Assembly: GCA_910589665.1 (NCBI GenBank)
Contig: CAJUTR010000008.1
Span: forward strand, 26,919-90,918
Direction: 5' to 3'
DNA length: 64,000 nt
From: an uncultured Eubacterium sp.
Lineage (GTDB): Bacteria > Bacillota > Clostridia > Lachnospirales > Lachnospiraceae
This document shows, in pieces, positions 1 to 9,465 of this stretch. Under the pieces are notes generated by a model. The model was not told the origin of the DNA. It worked only from the letters and a program-made list of their open reading frames with translations, and did not search any database. Each line of letters begins with the position of its first letter. Position 1 is the stretch's first letter. The position numbers and the translations under genes are program-made.

Positions 1-2230
1 CTTCTTTCACGGAAACTGCCTGCTCATATTTGAGCGACGCCGTGTTTTCCTTTAATTCCAATTCCCTCAGTACAGAATCCTTCTCGCCGGCCTTCCGTCT
101 CGCTTTTTCCGCTTCCTGCTCCCGCTTATCTATCTTTTGTTCCTGCTTTTCCATAGACGTTTTTATTTTCCGGATCTCATCTTCGAGTTTTTCCATCTCA
201 CGTCTTCTGCCGAGAAGGTTGCTGCTGTTTTTATACGCGCCGCCCGACATCGATCCGCCAGGACGGAGCAGTTCGCCCTCCAGTGTGACGATCCGCAGGG
301 AATGATGATATTTCCGGCCAAGCTTTAGCGCGTGATCGATCGTATCGACAAGGACAAAACTTCCTAACAGATACTCGATCAATCCGTCATATTTTTCTTC
401 TTTCGTGACAAGTGCCGCCACGCAGCCGATCACGCCATTTTCATGCAGAACCTCGGGCCGGATCCGCCCGCTCTGCGCTGACACGGTCGTCAATGGCAGG
501 AACGTTGCCCTTCCGTAACGGTTCTTTTTGAGAAAATCGATCATCTGCTTTGCCGTTTGTTCATCTTCGGTCACGATATTTTGTATATTACCGCCTAACG
601 CCGTCTCCACGGCTGTCTCATACTTTTTCTCCACCTGTATGATATCGGCCACGACGCCTAATATTCCTCTATGTTTCGTTTTCTGCTCCATCACACGGCG
701 GATGCTCTGTCCATACCCATCATACCGTTCGGTGATATTTTTCAGTGTCGTGAGCCTGGAATTATTGATATGATACTGCTTACGCTGTTCCTCTAACTGT
801 CTCCGGACCTCGCCCGCCGCATTCCTGTTCTCCTCCGCTTTTTGTAAAAGCTCCTGTTTCTTTTGTCTCTCCGCATCCAGCGTAGCCCGGATACCTTCCA
901 GCGCCTTCTCCTCCCGCTCCATATCCTCAGCGGCGGCAGCCATCTGGCTCTTATTCGAAAGGATCTGCCGGTTCAGTTCCGCACGGCGGATCGAATTCTG
1001 CTCCATCATCGATTCCGTCTTCTGCTTCTCCAGATGGATCTCGGAACTCACGCCCGCCGTTGAATCGATGATCGCATTCTGATCGGTGATCGCATCGCTG
1101 ATCGTCGTCAATTCCGCCGAAAGCCGGCTCTCATCCGCCAAAAGCGTATTCTCTTGTGCCTGTTTTTCTGCCAGCCGTTCAAGCAGATCTTTCTGCGTTT
1201 TCAAATACCCCTGTTTTTCCTGCTCGGCTTGTTCGATACCTGCCTGGATATTCGCCATCCGCTCGGCCTGGTACTCTTTGCCGTCGGAAAGAGAAGACAG
1301 CTTTTCCCTGGCGACTTTGATCTCTCCTTCAATTTCTGTACAGAGCAGGCGGTCTTTGTTACATTTTTCCTTTTTCCTCTCTAACTGCTCATCAAACGCT
1401 TGGATCTGATGTTCCACATGTTCAAATTCTGTTTTTGTGCTCGCCTGGCGCTCCTTTTCCTCCTCCAGTTCCCGTTCGGTGTTCGAAATATTTCCGCCAA
1501 CTTCCTCGAGTTCCTCATGAAAGCTGTCATAATCCTGAAGGAACAGACCGATCTCATAGTTTTTCAGATCTTCTTTCAGATGCAGATACTCCCTCGCCTT
1601 TTCCGACTGCTCCTCCAGCGGGCCGACCTGCTTTTCCAGTTCTGTTAAAATGTCCTTCACGCGGAGAAGATTCTGACTCTCTGCGTCGAGGTTTTTCTCG
1701 GCTGTCGCTTTCCGCTTCTTAAACTTCACGATACCGGCCGCCTCGTCAAACAGCTCCCTGCGCTCTTCCGGCTTTCCGCTCAGGATCCGGTCGATCTGCC
1801 CCTGACCGATGATGGAATACCCCTCTTTTCCAATTCCGGTATCAAAAAACAATTCCTGAACGTCTTTGAGACGGCAGGATGCTCCATTTAACAAATATTC
1901 ACTTTCTCCTGACCGGTACACCCGCCGCGCCACCTGCACTTCCTCGTACGGTACGTTGAGTACATGGTCTTCATTTGTGATCGTGAGAGCCACATACGCA
2001 TAACTCTGCGGCTTCCTCAGTTCCGTCCCCGCAAAAATGACATCCTGCATACTGGCGCCCCGGAGCTGCTTCGCGCTCTGTTCGCCGAGCACCCACCGGA
2101 CGGCATCCGCCACATTGCTCTTACCGCTCCCGTTCGGGCCTACGATCCCAGTGATCCCGTTATGAAATTCAAATACGAGTTTATTGGCAAACGATTTAAA
2201 CCCATGAACCTCTATATTTTTCAGATACAT
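1..2230 (-). CDS. smc: Chromosome segregation ATPase SMC (partial, runs off the left edge)
   Basis: SMC is the ATPase core of the condensin-like complex (with ScpA/ScpB) that compacts and segregates the nucleoid. The start is the ATG at 2228-2230. About 743 residues are visible. The N-terminus has the ABC-type head with Walker A GPNGSGKSN near residue 31 and the Q-loop region; then comes a long Glu/Lys/Gln-rich heptad stretch (first coiled coil), the hinge domain around residues 510-660 (with the GGSMSGG segment at its end), and the start of the returning coiled coil. The C-terminal head with the ABC signature and Walker B lies outside the window. It is the downstream partner of rnc, 13 bases away, as in many Firmicutes (plsX-rnc-smc). 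Function is secure; only the end is unseen. Confidence 0.95.
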   Translation of the reverse strand, partial: MYLKNIEVHGFKSFANKLVFEFHNGITGIVGPNGSGKSNVADAVRWVLGEQSAKQLRGASMQDVIFAGTELRKPQSYAYVALTITNEDHVLNVPYEEVQVARRVYRSGESEYLLNGASCRLKDVQELFFDTGIGKEGYSIIGQGQIDRILSGKPEERRELFDEAAGIVKFKKRKATAEKNLDAESQNLLRVKDILTELEKQVGPLEEQSEKAREYLHLKEDLKNYEIGLFLQDYDSFHEELEEVGGNISNTERELEEEKERQASTKTEFEHVEHQIQAFDEQLERKKEKCNKDRLLCTEIEGEIKVAREKLSSLSDGKEYQAERMANIQAGIEQAEQEKQGYLKTQKDLLERLAEKQAQENTLLADESRLSAELTTISDAITDQNAIIDSTAGVSSEIHLEKQKTESMMEQNSIRRAELNRQILSNKSQMAAAAEDMEREEKALEGIRATLDAERQKKQELLQKAEENRNAAGEVRRQLEEQRKQYHINNSRLTTLKNITERYDGYGQSIRRVMEQKTKHRGILGVVADIIQVEKKYETAVETALGGNIQNIVTEDEQTAKQMIDFLKKNRYGRATFLPLTTVSAQSGRIRPEVLHENGVIGCVAALVTKEEKYDGLIEYLLGSFVLVDTIDHALKLGRKYHHSLRIVTLEGELLRPGGSMSGGAYKNSSNLLGRRREMEKLEDEIRKIKTSMEKQEQKIDKREQEAEKARRKAGEKDSVLRELELKENTASLKYEQAVSVKE

Positions 2231-2243
2231 CCTAAAACTCCAA

Positions 2244-2921
2244 TCAATTTCTGATTTTTAATATCGTCTCATAAGCGGCTTTCTGCTCTGCGGCTTTTTT
2301 CGATTTCCCCGTTCCAGTCCCCATCGGCGTTCCATCCAGGTTACAGCGGACGACAAATTCTTTGGCGTGATCCGGTCCGCTCTCCGAAATGAGTTCATAA
2401 GAAAGCCTGTGGTTCCCGCCGTCCTGGATCATTTCCTGCAAGACCGTTTTACTGTCATAAAACAACTTCTTATCCTCGATGTCCGAAAGAACAAACTGCC
2501 GGATAAAAGCGGCCGCGCTCTCCAGTCCGCCGTCCAGGTAGATGGCTCCGATCACCGCCTCAAACGCGTCCGACAGGATCGAATCCCGCTCAGCGCCGCC
2601 GGTCGCCCTCTCCCCTTTGCCGAGACGGATATAATCTCCCAGTCCGAGCTCCCTGGCAGAACCGGCAAGACTCTGTTCACAGACAAGGCTCGCACGGAGC
2701 TTCGTCATCTTCCCTTCTGTATCCGAACGGTGTTCATGGAACATAAAATCACTGCTGACAAGTTCCAGCACAGCATCCCCCAAAAATTCCAAACGCTCGT
2801 TATTCCTCTCATATGCCCAGCCCCGTTCATTGGCAAACGAACTATGCGTCAGCGCATCCTGCAATAACGACACATCTTGAAAGGAATAACCGATCTTTTC
2901 CTCAAATATCTTTACATCCAT
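2244..2921 (-). CDS. rnc: Ribonuclease III
   Basis: RNase III cuts double-stranded RNA in rRNA maturation and mRNA decay. The signature NERLEFLGDAVLEL lies at residues 41-54, the second acidic site (DAFEAVIGAIYLDGG) near 115-130, and a C-terminal double-stranded RNA-binding domain fills the last 70 residues; 225 aa is the usual length. The chosen ATG (2919-2921) directly follows the plsX stop; a GTG nine bases upstream (2928-2930), inside the plsX end, is an alternative start. No good Shine-Dalgarno is visible, which suggests translational coupling to plsX. Neighbours are plsX and smc; an acpP gene, often found between plsX and rnc, is absent. Confidence 0.96.
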   Translation of the reverse strand: MDVKIFEEKIGYSFQDVSLLQDALTHSSFANERGWAYERNNERLEFLGDAVLELVSSDFMFHEHRSDTEGKMTKLRASLVCEQSLAGSARELGLGDYIRLGKGERATGGAERDSILSDAFEAVIGAIYLDGGLESAAAFIRQFVLSDIEDKKLFYDSKTVLQEMIQDGGNHRLSYELISESGPDHAKEFVVRCNLDGTPMGTGTGKSKKAAEQKAAYETILKIRN

Positions 2922-2922
2922 A

Positions 2923-3924
2923 TTACTCACAAATACTTTCTTTTATTTTCTCATTGATTTTCTGCTTTTTAAACGAAATACACTGCTTGATCGCGATCTC
3001 AATTTCTTTCTCCGTAGAATTGCCATGCGCTTTTACGACAAGCCCTTTCAGTCCGAGAAGCGGCGCCCCACCCTGACTGCTCGTGTCAAACTGCTTTTTC
3101 AGTCCTTTTAGCGCTGGCTTGATCAGAATCGTTCCGATTTTTGTGCGAAGGCTGGACATAAGTCCTTGTTTCAGACTGTCGAACAGCGTCAGGGCAAGAC
3201 CCTCAAAAAATTTCAGCACAATATTTCCGGCAAATGCCTCACACACGATGACATCAGCAGCTCCCCGCACGATCTCCCTCGACTCGATACTGCCGATGTA
3301 GTTGATCGTACTGCACTCTTTCAGGAGAGGATGTGTCTCCTTTACGAGTTGATTGCCCTTTTCCTCCTCCGTTCCGATGTTCAAAAGACCAACGGTCGGG
3401 TGTTTCTTTCCAATCACATTTTCAAAATAGATAGATCCCATCTGGGCAAACTGTACGAGGTGTTCCGGTCTCGCATCTACATTGGCACCGCAGTCGAGAA
3501 GCAAAGAAAACCCTTTCGTCGTCGGCACGAACGGAGCGAGCGGCGGCCGCTTGATCCCCTTTAACCGTCCGACGACAAGCTGCCCCCCAACGAGGACTGC
3601 GCCCGTGCTGCCAGCCGAGACGACGGCGTCTGCTTTTTCATCGCGGACGAGTTTCATCGCCACGACGAGAGAGGAATCCTTCTTTTTTTTCACCGCTGCC
3701 GTCGGGACATCCCCCATCTCAATGATCTCCGTCGCATTTACAACGTCGATCAAACGGCTGTCATATTCATATTTCTTAAGTTCTTCCTGAATCAGCTCTT
3801 CTTTTCCGACCAGAAGAACCTTGATCTCATCCGATGAATTTACTGCATTGACCGCTCCTTTTACTGTCTGTTCTGGAGCGTAGTCGCCACCCATTGCGTC
3901 CAGGGCAACCACGACTTTTTCCAT
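2923..3924 (-). CDS. plsX: Phosphate acyltransferase PlsX
   Basis: PlsX makes acyl-phosphate from acyl-ACP, the donor used by PlsY (also in this window, 35.8 kb) in phosphatidic acid synthesis; it is a peripheral cytoplasmic enzyme. The protein begins MEKVVVALDAMGGDYAPE, the family's N-terminal signature, and the Gly-rich SAGSTGAVLVGGQLVVGR segment is near residues 103-120. Length 333 aa is typical. The ATG at 3922-3924 follows a GAGGGA ribosome site; an upstream extension of 13 codons has no family similarity. Its stop nearly touches the rnc start. The rpmF and DUF177 genes that often precede plsX are missing; cheR lies there instead. Confidence 0.96.
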   Translation of the reverse strand: MEKVVVALDAMGGDYAPEQTVKGAVNAVNSSDEIKVLLVGKEELIQEELKKYEYDSRLIDVVNATEIIEMGDVPTAAVKKKKDSSLVVAMKLVRDEKADAVVSAGSTGAVLVGGQLVVGRLKGIKRPPLAPFVPTTKGFSLLLDCGANVDARPEHLVQFAQMGSIYFENVIGKKHPTVGLLNIGTEEEKGNQLVKETHPLLKECSTINYIGSIESREIVRGAADVIVCEAFAGNIVLKFFEGLALTLFDSLKQGLMSSLRTKIGTILIKPALKGLKKQFDTSSQGGAPLLGLKGLVVKAHGNSTEKEIEIAIKQCISFKKQKINEKIKESICE

Positions 3925-3979
3925 ATGAATCCCTCTTTTCTTATTTATGAATGGTCTTTTCATTCACTCGTCTTAATTT

Positions 3980-4002
3980 AAGCCACCCATAAAGAGTGGC
4001 TT
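3980..4002 (-). terminator. Possible cheR terminator hairpin
   Basis: An inverted repeat AAGCCAC / GTGGCTT sits between cheR and plsX on the minus strand, followed by an AT-rich stretch (AAATTAAGA) but no clean U run. It is a weak terminator candidate separating cheR from plsX-rnc-smc. Confidence 0.35.
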
Positions 4003-4013
4003 ATCATTTACAT

Positions 4014-4793
4014 TCAGAGTTTTTTATAAAAAAACGATTTCATGGATTCCAACCCGTACTGCTTCGCGCCGATGATCTGCTCCGTACTTCCGACGAAAAG
4101 CACACCATCTTTTTTTAACGACTTCGCAAATCCTTTATAAATACCGTCTTTCGCCTTATCGGTAAAGTAGATCAGAACATTTCGGCATACCAGCAGATCC
4201 ACATCGGTCGGATACGGATCCTTTAACAAATTTTGTTCCTGAAACGTAATGCAGGCTTTCAGGGAATCTGACACCTTGTACAGGCCGCTTGCGTCTTTCT
4301 CAAAGAACTTCTGCCGGTATTTTGGCGGCAGCCCCCGTACGCTCTTTTCGTTATAATAACCCTTCTTTGCCTTCGACAAAACTTCTTTATCCAGATCGGT
4401 GGCAATGATCTCAAGCTGGCTGAGCGAAAGAAACTCACTGAAAACCATCGCCAGCGTGTACGGCTCGTCTCCCGTCGAACACGCCGCGCTCCACACGCGC
4501 AGCCGCTTTCCGTGCCGGCTGATGAGATGCGGAATGACAATCTTCTCTAACGTCTGCCACTGCTCCGGATTCCGGTAAAATTCGGACACGTTTATCGTCA
4601 GATACGTGATGAACATGTCATACAGATTCCGGTCGCTCTTGATTTTCTGAAAAAAGTCCACATACCCGCGGCAGTTATTTTTGCCAATAAAATTATCGAT
4701 CCGTCTCTTCATCTGGCTCTCTTTATAAGAACTCAGATCTATTTTTGCAAGATTCAAAAATTCCTTTTTGAAATCTTCATACTGATTTAACAT
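4014..4793 (-). CDS. cheR: Chemotaxis protein methyltransferase CheR
   Basis: CheR transfers methyl groups from S-adenosylmethionine to glutamates of chemoreceptors, setting adaptation. The 259-aa protein has the N-terminal helical CheR domain (residues 1-70), a SxFxR motif at 70-74, the SAM-binding VWSAACSTGDEPYTLAMV at 100-117 and CRNVLIYF at 203-210, all family hallmarks. It sits alone in a housekeeping cluster, away from other che genes, but the window also encodes two chemoreceptors that would be substrates. The ribosome site before the ATG at 4791-4793 is weak. Confidence 0.95.
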   Translation of the reverse strand: MLNQYEDFKKEFLNLAKIDLSSYKESQMKRRIDNFIGKNNCRGYVDFFQKIKSDRNLYDMFITYLTINVSEFYRNPEQWQTLEKIVIPHLISRHGKRLRVWSAACSTGDEPYTLAMVFSEFLSLSQLEIIATDLDKEVLSKAKKGYYNEKSVRGLPPKYRQKFFEKDASGLYKVSDSLKACITFQEQNLLKDPYPTDVDLLVCRNVLIYFTDKAKDGIYKGFAKSLKKDGVLFVGSTEQIIGAKQYGLESMKSFFYKKL

Positions 4794-4826
4794 AAAATAT
4801 ACCCAAAACCAAATACATGCGAACGA

Positions 4827-5963
4827 TTACTCGGCATCCCCTTCTACAAAATTATCCTCAGAACCCTCTGCCTCATCGTCAAAATCATCATTGGCCATAT
4901 TTTGATTTTCAAGTTCGAGCGCTTTGATGCTCAGGCTGATCTTCTTCGCTTCTTCATTAAAATCTACGATCTTAGCAGTCACTTCCTGTCCCACTGAAAG
5001 AACATCCGATGGTTTCTCAACGTGCTCGATCGCGATCTGGGAAACATGGAGCAGCGCGTCAATCCCTTCCTCCAGTTCTACAAATGCGCCAAAGTCTGTC
5101 ATACGCGCGATCCGTCCGTCTACTACCGTTCCTTTGGCGTATTTTTCCGCCGCATTTTTCCACGGATTATTTGAATCAAGTTTTCTCGTCAGCGCAATTT
5201 TCGTACCAGTAATATCTTTGATCATAACCGATACCTGATCGCCCACTTTAAATACCTTTTTCGGATCTTCTACACGTCCCCAGCTCATCTCCGAGATATG
5301 TAAAAGTCCGTCTGCCCCGCCCAGATCAATAAATGCACCGAAATCTGTCAGGTTCTTCACCGTACCTTCTACCATCATACCCACTTCGATCCGTGCGAAC
5401 AAGGCTTCCTGCTGCTCTTTCTTCTTCGCAACAACGAGCTGTTTGCGGTCGCCGATCACTCTTCTCTTGCGTGGATTTACTTCTGTCAGGACAAATTCGA
5501 TCTCCTGTCCCGCGTATTTAGAAAGATCCTTCTCATACATATCGGATACGAGACTAGCCGGAATAAATACCTTTCCTTCGCCGTAGTCTACACTCAGTCC
5601 GCCCTTTAAGATCGCGCCGACTTTACCTGTGAGGACCTCATGGTTTTCCATCGCTTCTTCAAAGATCTTATTCATCTTATCCTGCTGAAGCCGCTTGTAC
5701 GTAAGGATCACCTGGCCATCGCCGTCGTTCACTTTGATCACCTTGACCGTAAGCTTATCATCAATGTTAACTTCTTTTGTCAAGTCAACGTCTGGATTGT
5801 TACTGTATTCGTTCTTTGTTAAAATGCCATCTGCTTTATATCCAATATTTAAGATGATCTCGTTTTCCTTAACACCGATAACTGTCCCTTCTACAACCTC
5901 ATTATTATGGATTGTTACTATTGATTCCTCTAATAATTCTCCAAAACTTCTTTCTTCTGACAT
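4827..5963 (-). CDS. rpsA: 30S ribosomal protein S1 homologue (four S1 domains)
   Basis: This 378-aa protein carries four S1 RNA-binding (OB-fold) repeats at about residues 15-85, 100-170, 187-257 and 272-342, the short Firmicute form rather than the six-repeat E. coli S1, and ends in a strongly acidic tail. It likely binds mRNA or RNA at the ribosome. The ATG at 5961-5963 follows a GGAGG nine bases upstream, and this start lies inside ispH, overlapping it by 34 bases in another frame. In some clostridia IspH and S1 are one fused protein; here they are separate but overlapping. Confidence 0.93.
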   Translation of the reverse strand: MSEERSFGELLEESIVTIHNNEVVEGTVIGVKENEIILNIGYKADGILTKNEYSNNPDVDLTKEVNIDDKLTVKVIKVNDGDGQVILTYKRLQQDKMNKIFEEAMENHEVLTGKVGAILKGGLSVDYGEGKVFIPASLVSDMYEKDLSKYAGQEIEFVLTEVNPRKRRVIGDRKQLVVAKKKEQQEALFARIEVGMMVEGTVKNLTDFGAFIDLGGADGLLHISEMSWGRVEDPKKVFKVGDQVSVMIKDITGTKIALTRKLDSNNPWKNAAEKYAKGTVVDGRIARMTDFGAFVELEEGIDALLHVSQIAIEHVEKPSDVLSVGQEVTAKIVDFNEEAKKISLSIKALELENQNMANDDFDDEAEGSEDNFVEGDAE

Positions 5964-6847
5964 GCCGTTAGAACCTCCTGAATAATGTTTTTTGGGGTAG
6001 ACGCCCCCGCAGTAATACCTAGGCTTGCAGACGACTCAATACACGATGTGTCCAAGTCTTCCAACGTCTGTATAAAATAAGTGTTTTCACACTGATTTTT
6101 ACTTATCTCAAATAACTTCCTGGAATTTGAACTGTTCTTTCCGCCAATGACGATCATAGCATCTGACTGTGCGGCAAGTTCACTCGCCTCCTGTTGTCTT
6201 TCTGCCGTTGCATTGCATATAGTATTCACAGCAATTATATCATAACCTTTTTTTGAAATAATTTCAACTAAATCTTTAAATTTTTTGTAATTAAATGTCG
6301 TCTGTGCCACGACGCATACCTTTTTTTCCCTGTTTGACGGGCGAAACGCTTCCATCTCAGCCTCTGTCTCGACCACAGTTCCTGCTGGCCCTGGGACCTT
6401 GCTCCCTGGGAGTACATCCCCCTGCGGGAGGCACCATCCGAGAGTTCCCTGTACTTCCGGATGTTCGCGGCTTCCGACGATAACGATATCATATCCTTCC
6501 CTGGCATGTTTCTGCACGATATCATGTATTTTTTTCACAAATGGGCACGTAGAATCCACAACTTCACATTTTTTCTGCCGCAGTTTCTCATATACGCTTT
6601 TGGAAACGCCATGCGACCGGATCACGACCGTCACTCCAGTCAAATCCACCGATTCATCCGATAATACAGATTCCTCAATGACCGATACCCCTCTCTTTTC
6701 CAGATCCGATACGACCTGGTCATTGTGGATGATCGATCCGAGCGTCACCACTTTTTTCCCCTTATCCGCCTCCGTATATACCATTTCTACCGCCCGGCGG
6801 ACGCCAAAGCAAAAACCTGCTGTCTTTGCCAGTGTCACTTTGCCCAT
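5930..6847 (-). CDS. ispH: 4-hydroxy-3-methylbut-2-enyl diphosphate reductase IspH
   Basis: IspH carries out the last step of the MEP isoprenoid pathway, giving IPP and DMAPP, with a [4Fe-4S] cluster. The three cluster cysteines are visible at C13 (GFCFGVRRAV), C101 (DSTCPFV) and C211 (NTICNATAERQ). The start is set at the ATG 6845-6847, with a GGGGAGG site upstream and the conserved N-terminus; a longer reading frame into cmk has no family similarity. Length is 305 aa. Its 3' end overlaps the S1 gene, so translation is probably coupled. The order cmk-ispH-S1 is common in Clostridia. Confidence 0.96.
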   Translation of the reverse strand: MGKVTLAKTAGFCFGVRRAVEMVYTEADKGKKVVTLGSIIHNDQVVSDLEKRGVSVIEESVLSDESVDLTGVTVVIRSHGVSKSVYEKLRQKKCEVVDSTCPFVKKIHDIVQKHAREGYDIVIVGSREHPEVQGTLGWCLPQGDVLPGSKVPGPAGTVVETEAEMEAFRPSNREKKVCVVAQTTFNYKKFKDLVEIISKKGYDIIAVNTICNATAERQQEASELAAQSDAMIVIGGKNSSNSRKLFEISKNQCENTYFIQTLEDLDTSCIESSASLGITAGASTPKNIIQEVLTACQKKEVLENY

Positions 6848-6908
6848 TCCCGGTTCCTCCCCGTCTTTTCGAATTTCTTTGCCCGCCGTGTGTTTGTGAT
6901 CTTTTTTT

Positions 6909-7568
6909 TCAGGCAGACTTTTTACAAATAGCAATGATCCGATCCACCACTTCTTCGATCGACAGGTCAGATGAATCCAAAAGAACGGCATCTTCTGCCT
7001 GACGCAGTGGAGATACGTCCCGGCTCATATCCTGCCGGTCCCTGACAATGATATCCTCTTCTATCTTTTTCAGATCACATTCGATTCCTTTGCCCTGCAA
7101 TTCTTTATATCGGCGTCCTGCGCGCACAGCTGAACTAGCTGTGAGATAAATTTTCACTTCCGCGTCCGGCAGAACCACCGTACCAATGTCCCTTCCATCC
7201 ATAATAACATCTGAACTCGCCGCCATCTGCCGCTGCAGGGAGACAAGTTTTTCCCTGACCTTCGGATATGACGCCACAACGGATGCCTGGTTACCCACCT
7301 GTTCGCTGCGGATCTCACTGGACACATTTTCGCCGTTCAGATAGATCTGCTGCTCGCCATCTTCATACGCGATCTTAATATCAATCTCATCACAACGGCC
7401 CTCAACCTGCGCCCCATCTTTCGTCTCGATCCCATGTTTCAGACAATACAATGCCATCGTGCGGTACATCGCACCGGTGTCGATATAGACAAACAATAAT
7501 TTTTTTGCCACCAGTTTGGCAATCGAACTCTTTCCTGCTCCTGCAGGCCCATCAATCGCAATATTCAT
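6909..7568 (-). CDS. cmk: Cytidylate kinase
   Basis: Cmk phosphorylates CMP and dCMP. The 219-aa protein starts with a P-loop, IDGPAGAGKSS, at residues 5-15; DTGAMYR (substrate site) follows near 31-37, and DGRDIGTVVLPDAE near 124-137. The extended NMP-binding insert typical of bacterial CMP kinases is present. It is upstream of ispH by about 60 bases and downstream of the YhiN-type flavoprotein gene. Confidence 0.96.
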   Translation of the reverse strand: MNIAIDGPAGAGKSSIAKLVAKKLLFVYIDTGAMYRTMALYCLKHGIETKDGAQVEGRCDEIDIKIAYEDGEQQIYLNGENVSSEIRSEQVGNQASVVASYPKVREKLVSLQRQMAASSDVIMDGRDIGTVVLPDAEVKIYLTASSAVRAGRRYKELQGKGIECDLKKIEEDIIVRDRQDMSRDVSPLRQAEDAVLLDSSDLSIEEVVDRIIAICKKSA

Positions 7569-7644
7569 TATTTTCTCCTTTTATATGTCTGGTTTCCTTT
7601 TCGCCTTGTTCCTTACCCGTAACGTTTGTGCAAGCAGCGCGCAG

Positions 7645-8910
7645 TCACAAACAATGTTGTGCCGCGGCAGACACTCCTGCCAAATAGCCGGTAGACCAGG
7701 CGATCTGTAAATTAAATCCTCCGGTCAGCGCATCGATATCCAGCATTTCTCCGGCAAAGTACAAATGGTTTATAAGCCTGCTCTCCATCGTAGACGGATT
7801 TACTTCCCGCACAGAAACGCCACCCCGTGTTATGATGGCCTCATTCCATCCCCGCAGGGAATCGACCGTAAACGTCAGTCCTTTTACTTGTCGTACGAGA
7901 CTTTCCCTCTCATCCCTCGTGATCTGGTTCACCGGCTTACGGCCATCCGTACCCGTACGCTGGATCACAACCGGGATCAGGCTTTTGGGAAGAAGGCCTC
8001 CGAGGGCGTTTTGGAAGCTTACATTCGGATTTGCTTCAAAATCCCGCACGATCCGCCGGTGCAGTTTTTCCTGGGACAGCGCTGGTTTGCAATCCAGCTG
8101 TACATACACCGTCTGTGTTCCAACCAGTTCTCCGATCCGGCTGGACGCCGACAATACGATCGGCCCCGTTATCCCAAAATGCGTAAACATCATCTCGCCA
8201 AACTCGCGGTATCGCTCCTTCTTCTTTCCATCCTCCATCGTATAAAAACACAATTCTACATTTTTTAACGAAAGCCCCTGCATCTGTCCTGGCTCGTCCT
8301 CTCGCAGGTTCATCGGCACAAGTCCCTGAATGCACGGCCGGATCTGATGCCCCATCTGTTTTGCCAGTTTAAAACCCTCTCCATCGGAGCCCGTACTGGC
8401 ATAGGACATCCCGCCGCAGGCTGCGATCACCGCAGCCGCCTTGATCTCCGTTCCGTCAGAAAGTTTTACTCCTTTTATCGTATCCTCCTGTTTCAACAAA
8501 CCGCTCACCCGGCTGTGAAACCGGATATCAACGCCGCTCCCGCGGCATTCATTCCATAGCGCCCGTATGATGTCTGAAGATTTATCGGAAGCCGGAAATA
8601 CCCGCTCCCCCCGTTCGACCTTCGTCCTCACACCGGACTTCTCAAAAAAATCAATGACGTCCCAATTTGTCATAGAATAAAAACTACTATATAAAAATTT
8701 AGGATTTGTTACCACATGGGTGAAAAGTTCTTCCGTTTCACAGGCGTTCGTCAGATTGCAGCGTCCCTTGCCCGTGATATAAATCTTTTTCCCCGGTTTT
8801 TCATTTTGTTCGAGCAGGCATGTCCTAGCTCCGAGCCTCCCCGCCGCAACCGCAGCCATCATACCCGCCGCGCCCGCGCCAATTACGATCACATCATACA
8901 TATTGATCAT
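7645..8910 (-). CDS. YhiN/HI0933-family FAD-dependent oxidoreductase
   Basis: This 421-aa flavoprotein has a Rossmann FAD motif GAGAAGMMAA at residues 11-20, the family motif GKGRCNLTN at 48-56, and the C-terminal GGFNLQIAWSTGYLAG segment that closes the FAD site. It belongs to the HI0933 family (often named aminoacetone oxidase family FAD-binding enzyme); the physiological substrate is not settled. The start ATG 8908-8910 has a weak GGAT site; a second ATG three codons later is possible. In many Lachnospiraceae this gene precedes cmk-ispH, as here, which suggests co-transcription but not a shared pathway. Confidence 0.9.
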   Translation of the reverse strand: MINMYDVIVIGAGAAGMMAAVAAGRLGARTCLLEQNEKPGKKIYITGKGRCNLTNACETEELFTHVVTNPKFLYSSFYSMTNWDVIDFFEKSGVRTKVERGERVFPASDKSSDIIRALWNECRGSGVDIRFHSRVSGLLKQEDTIKGVKLSDGTEIKAAAVIAACGGMSYASTGSDGEGFKLAKQMGHQIRPCIQGLVPMNLREDEPGQMQGLSLKNVELCFYTMEDGKKKERYREFGEMMFTHFGITGPIVLSASSRIGELVGTQTVYVQLDCKPALSQEKLHRRIVRDFEANPNVSFQNALGGLLPKSLIPVVIQRTGTDGRKPVNQITRDERESLVRQVKGLTFTVDSLRGWNEAIITRGGVSVREVNPSTMESRLINHLYFAGEMLDIDALTGGFNLQIAWSTGYLAGVSAAAQHCL

Positions 8911-8928
8911 CCATTCATCCTACTTCTC

Positions 8929-9459
8929 TTATTTTGTACTATACACCTCGTCTGGCTCAAAAGAGTAATTTTGAGATTGATAGGCTCCCTTTTCCGCCCG
9001 GAATACAATTTCATCCACGTAAGAAAGATTATCCAAAAGACTGTTCGAAATACAATCCAAAATCAATGTTTCAAATGTTTTAGAACACTTCCTAAGAGGC
9101 GCCGATTCATCACTAAAGCTGACATAGATACGCGATTTCTCCACATTGATCTCAGTCACAACGATTTTTTCATCCATATTCTCTAACACCTTGTCCATAA
9201 TAAATTCTGGTGTCACCCGATTGACGTCAAGCGGTACTTTCAGGGGTACGAGCTGCTCTTCCCCGCTGTCGATCGTATAGATCTGCAGCGTCTGGATCGC
9301 ACTGACCCCGCTTCCTGACGAAACATTGGGCATCGTATGGTTCACAGACTCAAGTTCCTCCGGCGTCAACTCCATATCGTCCTCCCCGCCCCACACACTA
9401 CATCCAAACAGGCAGAGCGCCATCATGACCCCGCACGCAAAAAATAAGATCTTCCTCAA
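8929..9459 (-). CDS. GerMN-domain lipoprotein
   Basis: A short secreted lipoprotein of 176 aa. Residues 1-20 form a signal peptide ending in the lipobox LFGC (C20 lipidated). The rest resembles one GerMN (sporulation/germination) domain: KSRIYVSFSDE and the helix FETLILDCISNSLLDN are the usual core. GerMN proteins are extracytoplasmic and their binding partners are mostly unknown. It lies between cinA and the YhiN-type gene. A larger two-domain relative occurs at 47 kb. Confidence 0.75.
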   Translation of the reverse strand: MRKILFFACGVMMALCLFGCSVWGGEDDMELTPEELESVNHTMPNVSSGSGVSAIQTLQIYTIDSGEEQLVPLKVPLDVNRVTPEFIMDKVLENMDEKIVVTEINVEKSRIYVSFSDESAPLRKCSKTFETLILDCISNSLLDNLSYVDEIVFRAEKGAYQSQNYSFEPDEVYSTK

Positions 9460-9465
9460 AAAGGA

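Noticed and set aside
2367..2867. 166-codon plus-strand frame opposite rnc
   Set aside because: Antisense shadow of a clear RNase III gene.
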